A stretch of DNA of 38,784 nt from Bifidobacterium margollesii (GTDB taxonomy: Bacteria; Actinomycetota; Actinomycetes; Actinomycetales; Bifidobacteriaceae). The DNA lies in the NCBI RefSeq assembly GCF_002860355.1, contig NZ_NMWU01000020.1:1-38784 (forward strand), read 5' to 3'. The position numbers and the translations under genes were made by a program. The notes under the pieces are model-generated. The model saw nothing but the letters and a program-made list of their open reading frames with translations, ran no database searches and was not told the origin of the DNA. Of this stretch, positions 24,458-35,080 are shown in pieces (positions within the stretch are counted from its first letter, which is position 1; each line of letters begins with the position of its first letter).

Positions 24458-26170
24458 ATGGCACAGGAAACCGGATCACCGGCCGAAGACGCACGTCGCA
24501 TCTGGGCAGTGGCCCGCGATCTGCTTGCTCATGATCAGTCGCTGAGCCCGCGGGACCTGAGCTGCGTGGACGATATCGAGGCCGAGAGCCTGTTCGATTC
24601 GATGATCGTGCTGAACGCGTCCAACGAGCACACCCGTCACACCATCGAGAACAAAGAGGTGGTGCAGCGCGCCCTGCAACTGGCGAACGGGGGGCAGCCG
24701 CTTACTCCTCTGATTAAGATCACGCCACAGAACCGACCTTCGAAGACACAGAAGACTCAGAAATCGCAGACGTCCCAGCAGACTGCCACCCAGCCAGGTG
24801 CAGGGCGAAACCAAGGCTACGATTCATCGCAAGCCTCTTCGCAGCCCCCTTCGCAGAGCAGAGCAGGGCTGGAGCAGAACGCTGCGCCGCGAGGATTCGC
24901 GGCACGCGGGCAGAACACTCGCATGCCGCAGGGTCGGCGTGCCGGGCAGCACAGTCAGGACACGCTGCCGATCGACGTGCCCATGTCGGACGGGTTCGCG
25001 CAGAACGGATTCCCGCAGACGGGCGAGTTCATGCAGCCCACGATCATCGAGGCCGAGCGTGAGCCGGCTCCCGTGATTCCCGTTCCCGGCGTGCCCACCG
25101 GCGGGCCGAAGGTGGCCCGGGACGAGGAGACCCATCTCAACCGCAACGCCACATTCGAGACGTTCGTGCCCGGCGATTCCAACCGTTTCGCACGGCAGGT
25201 GGCGCTGGCCGTGGCCGAGGCGCCCGGACGCGCGTTCAACCCGTTGTGTATCTACGGCGGCTCGGGACTGGGCAAGACCCACCTGCTCAACGCCATCGGC
25301 AATTACGCGCTGCGCGAGGACCCTTCGCTGAAGGTGCGATACGTCAACTCGGAGGAGTTCACCAACGAGTTCATCGAATCGCTGCAGGGCGAGGCCCAGG
25401 CCAACGGCCTGATCGCCGAGTTCAACCGTCGGTATCGGGAGGTGGATGTGCTGCTGATCGACGACATCCAGTTCCTCGGCGGCAAGGAGGCGACGCTCGA
25501 ACAGTTCTTCCACACGTTCAATGCGTTGCACGATGCCAACAAGCAGATCGTCATAGCCTCCGACGTGGCCCCCAAGAACCTTAAGGGATTCGAAGCCCGT
25601 CTGATCTCCCGATTCGATTCCGGCCTCTCCGTGGACGTCAAGCCGCCGGATCGGGAGACCCGTGTGGCGATTCTCCGCATGAAAGCCGAAATAGGGGGGC
25701 TGAACATCCCCAACGATGTGCTTGATCTCATCGCCGAACAGGTGACGGACAATATCAGGGAGCTGGAAGGCGCCCTGACTCGCGTGACCGCCATGGCCTC
25801 GCTGAACGATCAGCCGGTCACCCGTGTGCTGGCGGAGCAGACCATGCAGGACTTCTTCACCACCGAAGTGGAGATCAAACCCACCGACATCATCACCCAG
25901 GTGGCCCAGTATTTCCAGCTTACCTTCGACGATCTCGTCGGCCCGTGGAGGGCGAAGAACGTGGCGTTGGCCCGTCAGATCGCCATGTACATGACCCGCG
26001 AGATGACCAGCCTTTCGCTGGTTGATATCGGTGAGATCTTCGGGGGCCGAGACCATTCCACGGTGATGCACGCGTACAAGAAGATCCAGTCCGGCATGGC
26101 TCAGAAACGGGAGGTGTACAACTACGTGACCGAGCTCACCAGCAGGATCAAGCGCCACAAGTCCGAGTAG
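24458..26170 (+). CDS. dnaA: Chromosomal replication initiator protein DnaA
   Basis: It binds DnaA boxes, melts oriC and recruits the helicase. The 570-residue product has domain I (about 1-90), a long Gln/Pro/Arg-rich linker (about 95-225), the AAA+ domain with Walker [20 protein letters not shown] (near 266) and Walker [21 protein letters not shown] (near 332), and the domain IV DNA-binding region ending in the signature [15 protein letters not shown] (near 529). The ATG at 24458 follows AAGGAGG (24444-24450). It is flanked on both sides by box clusters and ends in a strong terminator. The linker is longer than in enteric DnaA, normal for actinobacteria. Confidence 0.98.
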   Translation: MAQETGSPAEDARRIWAVARDLLAHDQSLSPRDLSCVDDIEAESLFDSMIVLNASNEHTRHTIENKEVVQRALQLANGGQPLTPLIKITPQNRPSKTQKTQKSQTSQQTATQPGAGRNQGYDSSQASSQPPSQSRAGLEQNAAPRGFAARGQNTRMPQGRRAGQHSQDTLPIDVPMSDGFAQNGFPQTGEFMQPTIIEAEREPAPVIPVPGVPTGGPKVARDEETHLNRNATFETFVPGDSNRFARQVALAVAEAPGRAFNPLCIYGGSGLGKTHLLNAIGNYALREDPSLKVRYVNSEEFTNEFIESLQGEAQANGLIAEFNRRYREVDVLLIDDIQFLGGKEATLEQFFHTFNALHDANKQIVIASDVAPKNLKGFEARLISRFDSGLSVDVKPPDRETRVAILRMKAEIGGLNIPNDVLDLIAEQVTDNIRELEGALTRVTAMASLNDQPVTRVLAEQTMQDFFTTEVEIKPTDIITQVAQYFQLTFDDLVGPWRAKNVALARQIAMYMTREMTSLSLVDIGEIFGGRDHSTVMHAYKKIQSGMAQKREVYNYVTELTSRIKRHKSE

Positions 26171-26201
26171 TCCGAAGCACATGGTTTCGTCAAACTACGT
26201 T

Positions 26202-26230
26202 CCGGCGACGTATGGTCGCCGGTTTTTTTT
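26202..26230 (+). terminator. Intrinsic terminator after dnaA
   Basis: An 8-bp perfect stem CCGGCGAC/GTCGCCGG with a five-base loop, followed by eight T residues. It separates dnaA from the dnaN transcript. Confidence 0.95.
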
Positions 26231-26670
26231 ATGAGCGAAACACGCCCGAGCGGAGAGGAAGATGCGGAAAGTTATCCACATGGTTTTCCACATTCCGGGG
26301 ATAAGCCCGTGCATAACCTTCGAAAATCGGTGGAAAACCCGCGGATAACCCGTGGATAAACACGCTGTTTTTGGGGAAAAATCAAGGGTTTCGTGCAAGT
26401 GTGCATAACCTCGGTAGTTATCCACACCCCATGAAAAAGTTATCCACATTCCTGCAGGTGCAGCGAAGCTTGCCAACTCAACGGTCCGCGGACTTATCCA
26501 CATTTTCCACAGGGCTTATGATTACGAATATCTGGTTATCTACATAGAACAGCAACCATCTCAATCAGGCAGGCAGCACAAGTCTGGGGATAACCCAAAA
26601 GCATGGATAGAATGAAACCCAGCAACATACCGCACCTCAGTGCATTCACTATGTCAAGGAACAACAAGCA
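26231..26670. other. oriC: oriC, dnaA-dnaN part
   Basis: Exact DnaA boxes TTATCCACA at 26272, 26418, 26440, 26494. Variants: TTTTCCACA at 26284 and 26503 (the latter abutting the box at 26494), CGTGCATAA 26308, CGCGGATAA 26340, CGTGGATAA 26351, TGTGCATAA 26400, TTATCTACA 26536, TGGGGATAA 26585. A possible dnaN promoter (TGGGGA 26585-26590, 17-base gap, TAGAAT 26608-26613) overlaps the last box. No gene is seen. Confidence 0.88.
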
Positions 26671-27795
26671 ATGAAGGCAGAAATCAATTCGCAGGCGCTG
26701 GCCGACGCCGTGGCATGGACCTCGCGCGTGATCCCGGTCCGTCCGGCAACCCCCATTCTTTCCGGGGTCAAACTGGAGGCAATCGACGGAACGCTTCAGC
26801 TTTCGGCGTTCGACTATGAGGTTTCGGCACGTCACCACATCGAGGCAGGCATCGATGAACCGGGAACCGCAGTCGTCCTCGGCAAGCTTCTCGCCGATAT
26901 CGCCAAGTCCCTGCCCGCCGAAAAGGCATACCTGAGCACCGAAGGATCCAAACTCAACGTGGTTTCCGGCAAATCCTCGTTCTCCCTGCAACTGATGCCG
27001 GAAACCGAATACCCCGATCTTCCGATCGTCCCGACCAAACTCGGTCAGGTCGACGCCGACACCTTCTCTCACGCGATCACCCAGGCATCCGTGGCGGTGT
27101 CCCGCGAGGAGACACGCCCTGTACTCACCGGCGTGAAGATGTCGTTCACCGGCGACAAGGTCGTGATGACCGCCACCGATCGCTTCCGTCTTTCCCGTGC
27201 CAGCTTCACCTGGAGCCCGGAGAATCCCGATCTCGAAGCAGTCGCTCTGGTTCGCGGCTCTTTGCTCCGCGATGTCGCCCGATCCCTTGACACCAATCAG
27301 AATGTGGTGCTGGACTTCAACAGCGAGAAGCCTTCGCTGATGGGCTTCGAAAACGCCGGCCGCATTTCCACCGCCCAGCTGATCGACGGTGAATTCCCTG
27401 CGGTCGATCGCCTGTTCGCCGATGAATATCCGATTCATGCGGTGCTCGATCGTCAGCTGCTTCTGGATGCCATCCGGCGCATGGCCATCGTCACCGAACG
27501 CAATGCTCCGATCCGCATGGCGTTCTCCGGAGACGAAGTGGTGCTGTCGGCCGGTGCCGCCGACGAATCCCAGGCCACCGAATCGCTGTCGGTGGATATG
27601 GACGGCGACGACATCACCGTCGCCTTCAACCCGGCTTATCTGATCGACGGCCTTTCCGCCATTTCCGAGCCGTTCATTCGCATGAAGATGACCACTGCGG
27701 TCAAGGCCGTGGAATTCAACGGACAGCAGGAGGCCGATTCCGAGGAATCGCTCGACTACCGCTACCTGCTGGTGCCGATGCGCTTCACCGACTGA
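26671..27795 (+). CDS. dnaN: DNA polymerase III subunit beta (sliding clamp) DnaN
   Basis: It forms the ring-shaped processivity clamp around DNA. The 374-residue product has the three-domain clamp fold length, begins MKAEINSQALADAVAWTSRV, has SAFDYEVSARHHI in domain 1, VLTGVKMSFTGDKVVMTATD at the domain 2 start, and ends in the clamp's hydrophobic-pocket region YRYLLVPMRF. The ATG at 26671 follows AAGGA about ten bases upstream. Order dnaA-dnaN-recF is universal in this group. Confidence 0.97.
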   Translation: MKAEINSQALADAVAWTSRVIPVRPATPILSGVKLEAIDGTLQLSAFDYEVSARHHIEAGIDEPGTAVVLGKLLADIAKSLPAEKAYLSTEGSKLNVVSGKSSFSLQLMPETEYPDLPIVPTKLGQVDADTFSHAITQASVAVSREETRPVLTGVKMSFTGDKVVMTATDRFRLSRASFTWSPENPDLEAVALVRGSLLRDVARSLDTNQNVVLDFNSEKPSLMGFENAGRISTAQLIDGEFPAVDRLFADEYPIHAVLDRQLLLDAIRRMAIVTERNAPIRMAFSGDEVVLSAGAADESQATESLSVDMDGDDITVAFNPAYLIDGLSAISEPFIRMKMTTAVKAVEFNGQQEADSEESLDYRYLLVPMRFTD

Positions 27796-27806
27796 CCCCC
27801 CCTACC

Positions 27807-27898
27807 GGGTGCGAACCGCCGAACTCAGCGAGATGATCAACGAGATGAAACGCATCAACCGATGTGAGATGTCACATCGGTTTGGTTGGTTCGCACCC
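27807..27898 (+). terminator. Nested stem-loops in the dnaN-recF gap
   Basis: An outer 11-bp perfect inverted repeat (GGGTGCGAACC 27807-27817 with 27888-27898) encloses an inner 11-bp hairpin (AACCGATGTGA 27857-27867, loop GATG, partner 27872-27882) followed by TTTGGTTGGTT. It could terminate or attenuate dnaN transcription before recF, or be a structured leader of recF. Confidence 0.55.
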
Positions 27899-27939
27899 AC
27901 CGGAAAGTAACCGGAAACCAATAAAAGGTAACATTCATA

Positions 27940-29271
27940 ATGTTCGTTTCGCGTGTGGCGTTGGATGACTTCCGCTCCTGGCGGCAGATGGTGGTCGATT
28001 TCGAACCGGGACTGAACCTGCTGGTCGGCGCGAACGGCCTCGGGAAGACGAACATCGTCGAGGCGTTGGAGGTGCTGTCCACGGGCGGCAGTCATCGTGC
28101 GAGCTCGTCGGCTCCTCTGGTGCGTTCCGGCGCCGCCAAGGCCACCGTACGAGCCAACGTGACCGACGACGATGCCGTCACCACCTATGAGGTCTCGATT
28201 CCGGTGCGCGGCGCGAACCGTGCCCGAATCAACTCCGGAAAATCGCTGTATATGCGAGACGTGGTCGGCAAGGTGCCCACGGTCACCTTCTCCCCCGAGG
28301 ATCAGCGGCTGATCGCCGGGGATCCTGCCACACGCCGAGGCTTCGTGAACCAGTCGGCATCGCAATTGCTGTTCGGCTACTACGACGTGTTGCAGCGATT
28401 CAATCAGATCGGCAAGCAGCGTGCCGCGCTGCTCCGGCAGATCCAGCAGCAGCGTGCGGTCGGTATGCAAAGTGCCGGTTCCGCGGATTCCGGGTTCGAT
28501 CAGCCTGCGTATGACCCGATGGCCGCCGCGATGAGCGGATTGGAGGTCTGGACCGGCCAGTTCATCGACGCCGGTGTGGAGCTCACTCGCCAGCGCAGCC
28601 GGTTCATCGATCTGCTCAACGCGCCGTTCGCAAGGATCTACCGTGATCTGGCCGGCGAACGGCATCACGCCGAACTGGTGTATGCGCCGAGCTTCGAGGA
28701 GGTTCCGGCATACGGCGAACACGTCGACGATGAAGGCCTCGACGGTGAAGGGGGTATGGAATCCGGCGGGACGGTATCCGGACGGGGGGTGTCGTCCGCG
28801 GATGATCGGATTCGTCTGGCGATCAGCCGTCATTTCCAGCGCATCTATCCCGGAGAGGTGGCGCAGGCGCGCAATCTGATCGGCCCGCACCGGGACGACG
28901 TGATCGTGCGGCTCAACGGCATGAACGCACGGGATTACGCTTCGAACGGCGAAATGTGGACGTTGGCGCTGGCGATGAGGATGGCATTGTTCGAGGTGAT
29001 CAAGGCCGAGCGCGGCGACGATCCGATCCTGATCCTCGACGACGTGTTCGCACAGCTGGACGAATCCCGCCGCCGGCAGATCGTGGATTTCGCCGGACAT
29101 CAGCATCAGGCGCTGATCACCATGGCCGCCGAAACCGATATGCCTCAGGGGCTGGAGGCCCATCGCATCGACGTGGCCGATCTCGTCGCCTCGCAGAACG
29201 CCGACCACATTGCCGGGTCGAACGGTGCCGGGCGGAACATTGCCGGGCGGAACGCCGCGGAGGGCAGATGA
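27940..29271 (+). CDS. recF: DNA replication and repair protein RecF
   Basis: An SMC-like ATPase that helps load RecA at gaps. The 443-residue product has Walker A GANGLGKTNIVEAL (30-43), FSPEDQRLIAGDPATRRGFV in the middle, the signature region near NGEMWTLALAMRMALFEV, and Walker B PILILDDVFAQLDESRRRQI (near 362). It is longer than the usual 360-400 residues: a Gly/Ser-rich insertion lies around 265-285 and the C-terminal 25 residues come from a 15-bp tandem repeat. The ATG at 27940 follows AAAAGG. The stop overlaps the following gene's first ATG (ATGA). Confidence 0.95.
   Translation: MFVSRVALDDFRSWRQMVVDFEPGLNLLVGANGLGKTNIVEALEVLSTGGSHRASSSAPLVRSGAAKATVRANVTDDDAVTTYEVSIPVRGANRARINSGKSLYMRDVVGKVPTVTFSPEDQRLIAGDPATRRGFVNQSASQLLFGYYDVLQRFNQIGKQRAALLRQIQQQRAVGMQSAGSADSGFDQPAYDPMAAAMSGLEVWTGQFIDAGVELTRQRSRFIDLLNAPFARIYRDLAGERHHAELVYAPSFEEVPAYGEHVDDEGLDGEGGMESGGTVSGRGVSSADDRIRLAISRHFQRIYPGEVAQARNLIGPHRDDVIVRLNGMNARDYASNGEMWTLALAMRMALFEVIKAERGDDPILILDDVFAQLDESRRRQIVDFAGHQHQALITMAAETDMPQGLEAHRIDVADLVASQNADHIAGSNGAGRNIAGRNAAEGR
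29208..29252 (+). repeat. 15-bp tandem repeat at the recF 3' end
   Basis: Three units, 29208-29222, 29223-29237 and 29238-29252, of the type CATTGCCGGGCGGAA with a few differences. The period keeps the frame and encodes IAGSN, GAGRN, IAGRN. Confidence 0.8.
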
Positions 29272-29825
29272 TGGCCGCGGACCCCTCGCTTCCCGCCCCG
29301 GCGAACGGCCGCAGCCACGTACTCCGGCCGCCCATCGCCCAGACATTGCATCTCGACCCACGCAAGCTCGAAGCCACCGTCTTCGAGCGGTACACCAAGC
29401 GTGCGGCCGGCATCGCGAAGCGTCGCGCGCGAGCCGAACAGGCATGGCTGAATTTCGGCAAGCCGGGCCGCGATCCCAATACGCTCGGATCGGTGATCGA
29501 CGCGTTGGCGACGAACGGCAACTGGCGTCCGCATCTGATGATCGCCCAATTGGGACGGCACTGGGATCAGGTGGTGGGGCGGGCCATCGCCGGGCACTCC
29601 TACGTCGCCTCGTACTCCAACGGTGTGCTGACGATCCGCGCCCAGTCCCCGGTATGGGCCACTCAGCTGACGTACATGATTCCCCGGATACAGGAGAAGA
29701 TCGCCTCACGTCTGCCGGGCATGCCGCTGGACCGCATCGTCGTCACCGGTCCCCGCACCGACACCCTCAAGCACGGCGGTAACGATCGCGTCACCGGGCA
29801 GTGGCGTCCGCGAGGCAGGTTCTGA
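29271..29825 (+). CDS. DciA-like DUF721 protein
   Basis: DUF721/DciA proteins help load the replicative helicase DnaB in bacteria that lack DnaC/DnaI; this is the Rv0004 position. The 184-residue product has an N-terminal basic region (about 50-75), then the DUF721 domain (about 85-165) with NWRPHLMIAQLGRHWDQVVG and SPVWATQLTYMIPRIQEKIA. Two adjacent ATGs (29268, 29271) are possible starts; GGAGGG ends six bases before the second, which is preferred. It overlaps the recF stop. Spacing to gyrB is about 250 bases, with no clear terminator seen between. Confidence 0.85.
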   Translation: MAADPSLPAPANGRSHVLRPPIAQTLHLDPRKLEATVFERYTKRAAGIAKRRARAEQAWLNFGKPGRDPNTLGSVIDALATNGNWRPHLMIAQLGRHWDQVVGRAIAGHSYVASYSNGVLTIRAQSPVWATQLTYMIPRIQEKIASRLPGMPLDRIVVTGPRTDTLKHGGNDRVTGQWRPRGRF

Positions 29826-30073
29826 TGCGGTTCCAGGCCGCTTCGCTACGTAGTCGTGCGGAATCCGGGACGGCGTATGGACGATACGGCAAGATGCCGC
29901 TGTGAGCGTATAAAGTCCCTATTGCCTAGTACCCTATTTCCAGAATGGTTAGCGCGCGTACAGCCCCATATTTCGCGTTTTTGAGTGTGAGACCCATGAA
30001 AACGTCTTGGATTCGAGGGGGAAACGTCAACCTAACCGCCTGATGTATAGGGCTATTAGGAAAGGACAGGTTG

Positions 30074-32215
30074 GTGGCAGACCAGACCCAGGATTCGCCC
30101 GATCTCAACAACGAAGCCGATCTCAACGAAGAAGCAGCACATACCAAGCAATCCGAGGAACACTCCGACGATACGATCGATGCCCAGGATCTCCAGGACG
30201 GCCAGCTGGACGGAACCATGGCCCCCGAACACTACGACGCCAGTGACCTGAAGGTGCTGGAAGGTCTGGAGGCCGTGCGCATCCGACCCGGCATGTACAT
30301 CGGATCCACCGGTCCGCGCGGTCTGCATCACCTCGTGTACGAGATCGTCGACAACTCCGTCGACGAGGCTCTGGCCGGCTACGCCACGCATATCGAAGTG
30401 ACGATCCTGCCCGACAACGGCATCCGCGTGGTGGACGACGGCCGAGGCATCCCCGTCGACATCGTGCCCGGCGAAGGCATCTCCGGCGTCGAGACCGTGA
30501 TGACCAAGCTGCACGCCGGCGGCAAGTTCGGCGGCGGCGGATACGCGGTCTCCGGAGGCCTCCACGGCGTGGGCATCTCCGTGGTGAACGCCCTGTCCAC
30601 CCGCGTGGACGTCGAGGTCCGCCGTCAGGGATTCCACTGGAAGCAGACCTACATCGACCAGAAGCCGCAGGGCCGTCTGGCGCAGGCCGAGCCGATGGGC
30701 GCGGACGAGCATACCGGCACGTCGGTGACGTTCTGGGCTGATCCGGCGATCTTCGAAACCACCACCTACGATTTCGAGACCCTGCGCAGCCGCTTCCAGC
30801 AGATGGCGTTCCTCAACAAGGGTCTGAAGATCACCCTCACCGATCTGCGAGAGGTCGATCAGGCCGGTGACGAGGTGGCCGGCGACGGCGAGAACGTGAC
30901 CGAGGAGCTGCACCGCACCGTCTCCTACCAGTACCCGAACGGCATCAAGGACTACGTCGACTACATGGTGAAGGCCAAGAAGGCCGCTCCCGTGGTGGAC
31001 GAGGTCATCGACTTCTCCGCCGAGGATCTTAAGATCGGTATCTCCGCCGAAATCGCCATGCAGTGGACCACCGCCTACTCCGAATCGGTGCACACCTTCG
31101 CGAACACGATCTCCACCACCGAGGGCGGCACGCACGAGGAAGGCTTCCGCGCCGCGCTCACCTCGCTGGTCAACCGCTACGCCCGCGAGAAGAACATCCT
31201 CAAGGACAAGGACGAGAACCTCTCCGGCGACGACGTGCGCGAAGGCCTCACCGCCGTGGTTTCCGTGAAGCTCACCACCCCGCAGTTCGAAGGCCAGACC
31301 AAGACCAAGCTCGGCAACTCCGAGGCCAAGACCTTCGTGCAGCGCGTGATGACCGAAAAGCTGGGCGACTGGTTCGACGCGAATCCGAACTCCGCGAAGA
31401 TGATCATCCAGAAGGGCATTGAGGCGAGTCGCGCGCGCATCGCCGCGAAGAAGGCCCGCGAAAGCACCCGCCGCAAGTCGATCTTCGAATCGGCCGGCAT
31501 GCCCGACAAGCTCAAGGACTGCCAGTCGAGCAATCCGGAGGAGTGCGAGCTGTTCATCGTCGAGGGTGATTCTGCAGGCGGCTCCGCCATTCAGGGCCGC
31601 AATCCGATCACCCAGGCGATCCTGCCGCTCAGGGGCAAGATCCTCAACACCGAGCGGGCCAGCCTCGACCGCATGATGAAGTCCGACACCATCGAATCGC
31701 TGATCACCGCGGTCGGCGGCGGCTACGGCGAGGACTTCGACCTCAACAAGGTGCGGTACCACAAGGTCATCATCATGGCCGATGCCGATGTGGACGGCGC
31801 GCATATCGCCACGCTGAACCTGACGCTGTTCTTCCGCTACATGCGTCCGATGATCACCGCCGGATACGTGTACGTGGCCATGCCGCCGCTGTACCGACTC
31901 AAGTGGACCAAGGGCCCGCACGACTTCGTGTACACCGATGCCGAGCGAGACCGTGTGCTGGCCGAAGGCAAGTCCAAGGGCCGCCAGCTGCCGAAGGGCG
32001 AAGGCATTCAGCGGTATAAGGGTCTGGGCGAGATGAGCTACCAGGAGCTGTGGGAGACGACCATGGACCCCGAACATCGCATCCTCAAGCAGGTGCAGAT
32101 CGAGGACGCCGCCGCGGCCGACGAGACGTTCACGATGCTGATGGGCGACGAGGTGGAACCCCGCCGTCTGTTCATCCAGCGCAACGCCCGCAACGTCAGC
32201 TGGATCGACGCCTAG
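30074..32215 (+). CDS. gyrB: DNA gyrase subunit B
   Basis: The ATPase subunit of gyrase. The 713-residue product has an acidic N-terminal extension of about 60 residues, then GHKL ATPase motifs (HHLVYEIVDNSVDEALAG, DDGRGIPV, GGLHGVGISVVNALS), the transducer domain, the TOPRIM motif VEGDSAGGSAIQGR (near 496), PLRGKILN, and the metal-binding DADVDGAHI. The start is GTG 30074 (AAAGGA seven bases upstream); the TTG at 30071 is the alternative. The gyrA gene follows after 127 bases. Confidence 0.97.
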   Translation: MADQTQDSPDLNNEADLNEEAAHTKQSEEHSDDTIDAQDLQDGQLDGTMAPEHYDASDLKVLEGLEAVRIRPGMYIGSTGPRGLHHLVYEIVDNSVDEALAGYATHIEVTILPDNGIRVVDDGRGIPVDIVPGEGISGVETVMTKLHAGGKFGGGGYAVSGGLHGVGISVVNALSTRVDVEVRRQGFHWKQTYIDQKPQGRLAQAEPMGADEHTGTSVTFWADPAIFETTTYDFETLRSRFQQMAFLNKGLKITLTDLREVDQAGDEVAGDGENVTEELHRTVSYQYPNGIKDYVDYMVKAKKAAPVVDEVIDFSAEDLKIGISAEIAMQWTTAYSESVHTFANTISTTEGGTHEEGFRAALTSLVNRYAREKNILKDKDENLSGDDVREGLTAVVSVKLTTPQFEGQTKTKLGNSEAKTFVQRVMTEKLGDWFDANPNSAKMIIQKGIEASRARIAAKKARESTRRKSIFESAGMPDKLKDCQSSNPEECELFIVEGDSAGGSAIQGRNPITQAILPLRGKILNTERASLDRMMKSDTIESLITAVGGGYGEDFDLNKVRYHKVIIMADADVDGAHIATLNLTLFFRYMRPMITAGYVYVAMPPLYRLKWTKGPHDFVYTDAERDRVLAEGKSKGRQLPKGEGIQRYKGLGEMSYQELWETTMDPEHRILKQVQIEDAAAADETFTMLMGDEVEPRRLFIQRNARNVSWIDA

Positions 32216-32226
32216 CGTCCGGCCCC

Positions 32227-32266
32227 TCCGGCGCGACCGTGCCGCCTGAACGGCGGTCGCGCCGGA
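32227..32266 (+). terminator. Strong hairpin between gyrB and gyrA
   Basis: A 13-bp perfect stem (32227-32239 with 32254-32266) with an additional inner CCG/CGG pairing. No T-run follows, so it could be a partial terminator, pause site or mRNA-stability element rather than a full stop. Confidence 0.6.
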
Positions 32267-32342
32267 ACCGCACATATCGCACATAACCCGAGCGGGCCGG
32301 ATACGTGATATTCGGCAAGTCATACCTAGCAAGGAACGAAAC

Positions 32343-35057
32343 GTGGCAGACGACAACAGCAACAACAACGAAGGCGCCCAGCCGGTGCCGGACGGCTCGA
32401 TGGAGCCGCTCAGCCCGCAGGAGGCCGACAACACCGATTACGGTCTGATGACCGGAGAGCGCATCCAGCGCCGTGATCTGCAGCAGGAAATGCGCGAATC
32501 CTATCTCGCATACGCCATGAGCGTGATCGTGGACCGTGCTCTGCCGGACGTGCGCGACGGCATGAAGCCCGTGCATCGCCGTGTGATCTACGCGATGTAC
32601 GACGGCGGATACCGTCCCGACCGTGGATACAGCAAGTGCGCCCGCGTGGTGGGCGAGGTGATGGGTAAGTACCATCCGCACGGCGATTCCGCGATCTACG
32701 ACACCCTGGTCCGCATGGCCCAGCCGTGGTCGATGCGCTACCTGCTCGTGGACGGTCAGGGCAACTTCGGCTCCCCCGGCGACGACCCCGCCGCCGCCAT
32801 GCGTTACACCGAATGCCGCATGGCCCCGCTGGCCATGGAGATGGTGCGCGACATCGACAAGGACACCGTCGACTTCGCCCCGAACTACGACGGCAAGACC
32901 CAGGAGCCGAAGGTGCTGCCCGCACGCTTCCCGAACCTGCTGGTCAACGGCTCGGCCGGCATCGCCGTCGGCATGGCCACCAACATTCCGCCACACAACA
33001 TGCGCGAGGTGGCCGAAGGCGTGCACTGGGCGCTCGATCATCCGGACGTGAGCCGTGAGGAGCTGCTCAACGCGCTGATCGGCATCATCAAGGGACCGGA
33101 CTTCCCCACCGGCGCGACGATTCTCGGGCGCAAGGGCATCGAGCAGGCGTATCGTACCGGCCGCGGTCTGATCACCATGCGTGCCGTGGTGAACACCGAG
33201 GAGATCAAGGGCCGTCTGTGCCTGGTCGTCACCGAACTGCCGTATCAGGTGAACCCGGACCGTCTGGTCGCCTCGATCCGCGAAGGCGTGCGCGACGGCA
33301 AGATCCAGGGCATCGCCGACATGCGCGATGAAACCTCCGGCCGTACCGGCCAGCGACTCGTGCTCGTACTCAAGCGCGACGCCGTGCCGAAGGTGGTGCT
33401 CAACAACCTGTACAAGCACTCCCAGCTGCAGCAGACGTTCGGCGCGAACATGCTGGCGCTGGTCGACGGCGTGCCGCGCACCTTGAGCCTTGACGCCTTC
33501 ATCCGCCACTGGATCGGCCATCAGCTCGACGTGGTGGAGCGCCGCACCCGATACCTCAAGCGTGAGGCCGAGGAGCGCGACCACATTCTGCAGGGCTACC
33601 TCAAGGCCCTTGATCTGATTGACGAGGTCATCGCGCTGATCCGCCGCTCCCCCGACGTGGACGCCGCCCGAACCGGCCTGATGGAGCTGCTGGACGTGGA
33701 TCAGGTTCAGGCCGACGCGATTCTGGCCATGCAACTGCGCAGGCTCGCGGCCCTCGAACGTCAGAAGATCCTCGACGAGCATGAGGAGCTCATGCGCAAG
33801 ATCGCCGACTACGAGGACATCCTCGCCAAGCCGGAGCGCCAGCGCAGGATCGTGGGCGACGAGCTGGACGAGATCGTGGCCAAGTATGGTGACGACCGTC
33901 GCACCAAGATCCTGCCGTTCAGCGGCGAGATGAACATGGAGGATCTGATCGCCGAGGAGAACGTGGTGGTCACCGTCACGCACTCCGGCTACATCAAGCG
34001 CACCAAGGCCGATGAGTACCGCGCCCAGCATCGCGGCGGCAAGGGCATCAAGGGCGCCAAGCTGCGTGAGAACGACGTGGTCGACCACTTCTTCCTCACC
34101 AGTACGCACAACTGGCTGCTGTTCTTCACCAACGCGGGCCGGGTGTACCGCATCAAGGGCTATGAGATCCCCGAGGGCGCACGCGACTCCAAGGGCCAGC
34201 ATGTGGCGAACCTGCTGCAGCTCGCTCCCGACGAGAAGATCCAGCAGGTGCTGTCGATCCCGAACTACGAGGTGGCCGACTATCTGGTGCTCGCCACCCG
34301 CAGCGGCAAGGTGAAGAAGACCCGTCTGGCCGACTACGATTCGCCGCGTCAGGGCGGCCTGATCGCCATCCGACTGATGGAATCCGAAGACGGCGTCACC
34401 GATGAGGTGGTGGGCGCTTCGCTGTGCAACTCCATCGACGACATCATTCTGGTGAGCCGCAAGGGCATGAGCCTGAAGTTCAAGGCCGATGACGATCAGC
34501 TGCGTCCGATGGGTCGGCAGACCGCCGGCGTGCAGGGCATGAAGTTCCGTGACGGCGACGAGCTGCTGGCCATGGATGTGGTCGGCGACGAAAGCGACGG
34601 CGATCTGCTCGTCGTGACCGACGAGGGCTTCGCCAAGCGCACCGCGATTTCGGAATACCGCCTGCAGGGGCGCAACGGATACGGCGTGAAGGCCGTTCAG
34701 CTGGCCGAGGGACGCGGATCGCTGGTCGGTGCCGTGATCGTTGCCGAGGACGATCAGATCATGGCCATCATGAAGTCCGGCAAGGTGATCCGTTCCGACG
34801 TGGCCGAGGTCAAGCGCACCGGCCGCAACACCCAGGGCGTGACGCTCGCCAAGCCCGACAAGGGCGACGAGATCATCTCCATCGCCCGCAACGAGGAGAA
34901 GGACGAGGAGGATGCCGATGCGTCGCAGGACGGCGAAAACGGTGCCTCCGCCACTTCCGCGGGCAACGATGGTGAAACGGTGGAAGCGCCGTCCGCACAG
35001 GAAACCACGTCCGAAAATGCTGATAACCTCAGTGAAGCTGCTGACAGCGCTGAGTGA
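32343..35057 (+). CDS. gyrA: DNA gyrase subunit A
   Basis: The DNA-breaking subunit. The 904-residue product has the winged-helix domain with [10 protein letters not shown] (111-120), the catalytic Tyr155 in [10 protein letters not shown], the GyrA-box QRGGKGIKG-type sequence (here [12 protein letters not shown]) and six-bladed C-terminal pinwheel, then an acidic Glu/Asp/Ala-rich tail of about 45 residues. The quinolone-determining positions equivalent to E. coli Ser83 and Asp87 are Ser116 and Asp120, i.e. unchanged. Start is GTG 32343 with AAGGAA upstream. The stop is followed 23 bases later by the DUF3566 gene. Confidence 0.97.
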   Translation: MADDNSNNNEGAQPVPDGSMEPLSPQEADNTDYGLMTGERIQRRDLQQEMRESYLAYAMSVIVDRALPDVRDGMKPVHRRVIYAMYDGGYRPDRGYSKCARVVGEVMGKYHPHGDSAIYDTLVRMAQPWSMRYLLVDGQGNFGSPGDDPAAAMRYTECRMAPLAMEMVRDIDKDTVDFAPNYDGKTQEPKVLPARFPNLLVNGSAGIAVGMATNIPPHNMREVAEGVHWALDHPDVSREELLNALIGIIKGPDFPTGATILGRKGIEQAYRTGRGLITMRAVVNTEEIKGRLCLVVTELPYQVNPDRLVASIREGVRDGKIQGIADMRDETSGRTGQRLVLVLKRDAVPKVVLNNLYKHSQLQQTFGANMLALVDGVPRTLSLDAFIRHWIGHQLDVVERRTRYLKREAEERDHILQGYLKALDLIDEVIALIRRSPDVDAARTGLMELLDVDQVQADAILAMQLRRLAALERQKILDEHEELMRKIADYEDILAKPERQRRIVGDELDEIVAKYGDDRRTKILPFSGEMNMEDLIAEENVVVTVTHSGYIKRTKADEYRAQHRGGKGIKGAKLRENDVVDHFFLTSTHNWLLFFTNAGRVYRIKGYEIPEGARDSKGQHVANLLQLAPDEKIQQVLSIPNYEVADYLVLATRSGKVKKTRLADYDSPRQGGLIAIRLMESEDGVTDEVVGASLCNSIDDIILVSRKGMSLKFKADDDQLRPMGRQTAGVQGMKFRDGDELLAMDVVGDESDGDLLVVTDEGFAKRTAISEYRLQGRNGYGVKAVQLAEGRGSLVGAVIVAEDDQIMAIMKSGKVIRSDVAEVKRTGRNTQGVTLAKPDKGDEIISIARNEEKDEEDADASQDGENGASATSAGNDGETVEAPSAQETTSENADNLSEAADSAE

Positions 35058-35080
35058 TGGCGAAATCTGAAGGAGATCTG

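Noticed and set aside
27802-29709. 635-codon open frame antisense to recF and the DciA-like gene
   Set aside because: Spans two real genes on the opposite strand and shows no family motif.
30056-32434. 792-codon open frame antisense to gyrB
   Set aside because: A shadow of gyrB for the same reasons; no start signal or motif.
32801-32830. Possible quinolone-resistance change in GyrA
   Set aside because: The positions corresponding to E. coli Ser83 and Asp87 are Ser and Asp, and the catalytic Tyr is present.
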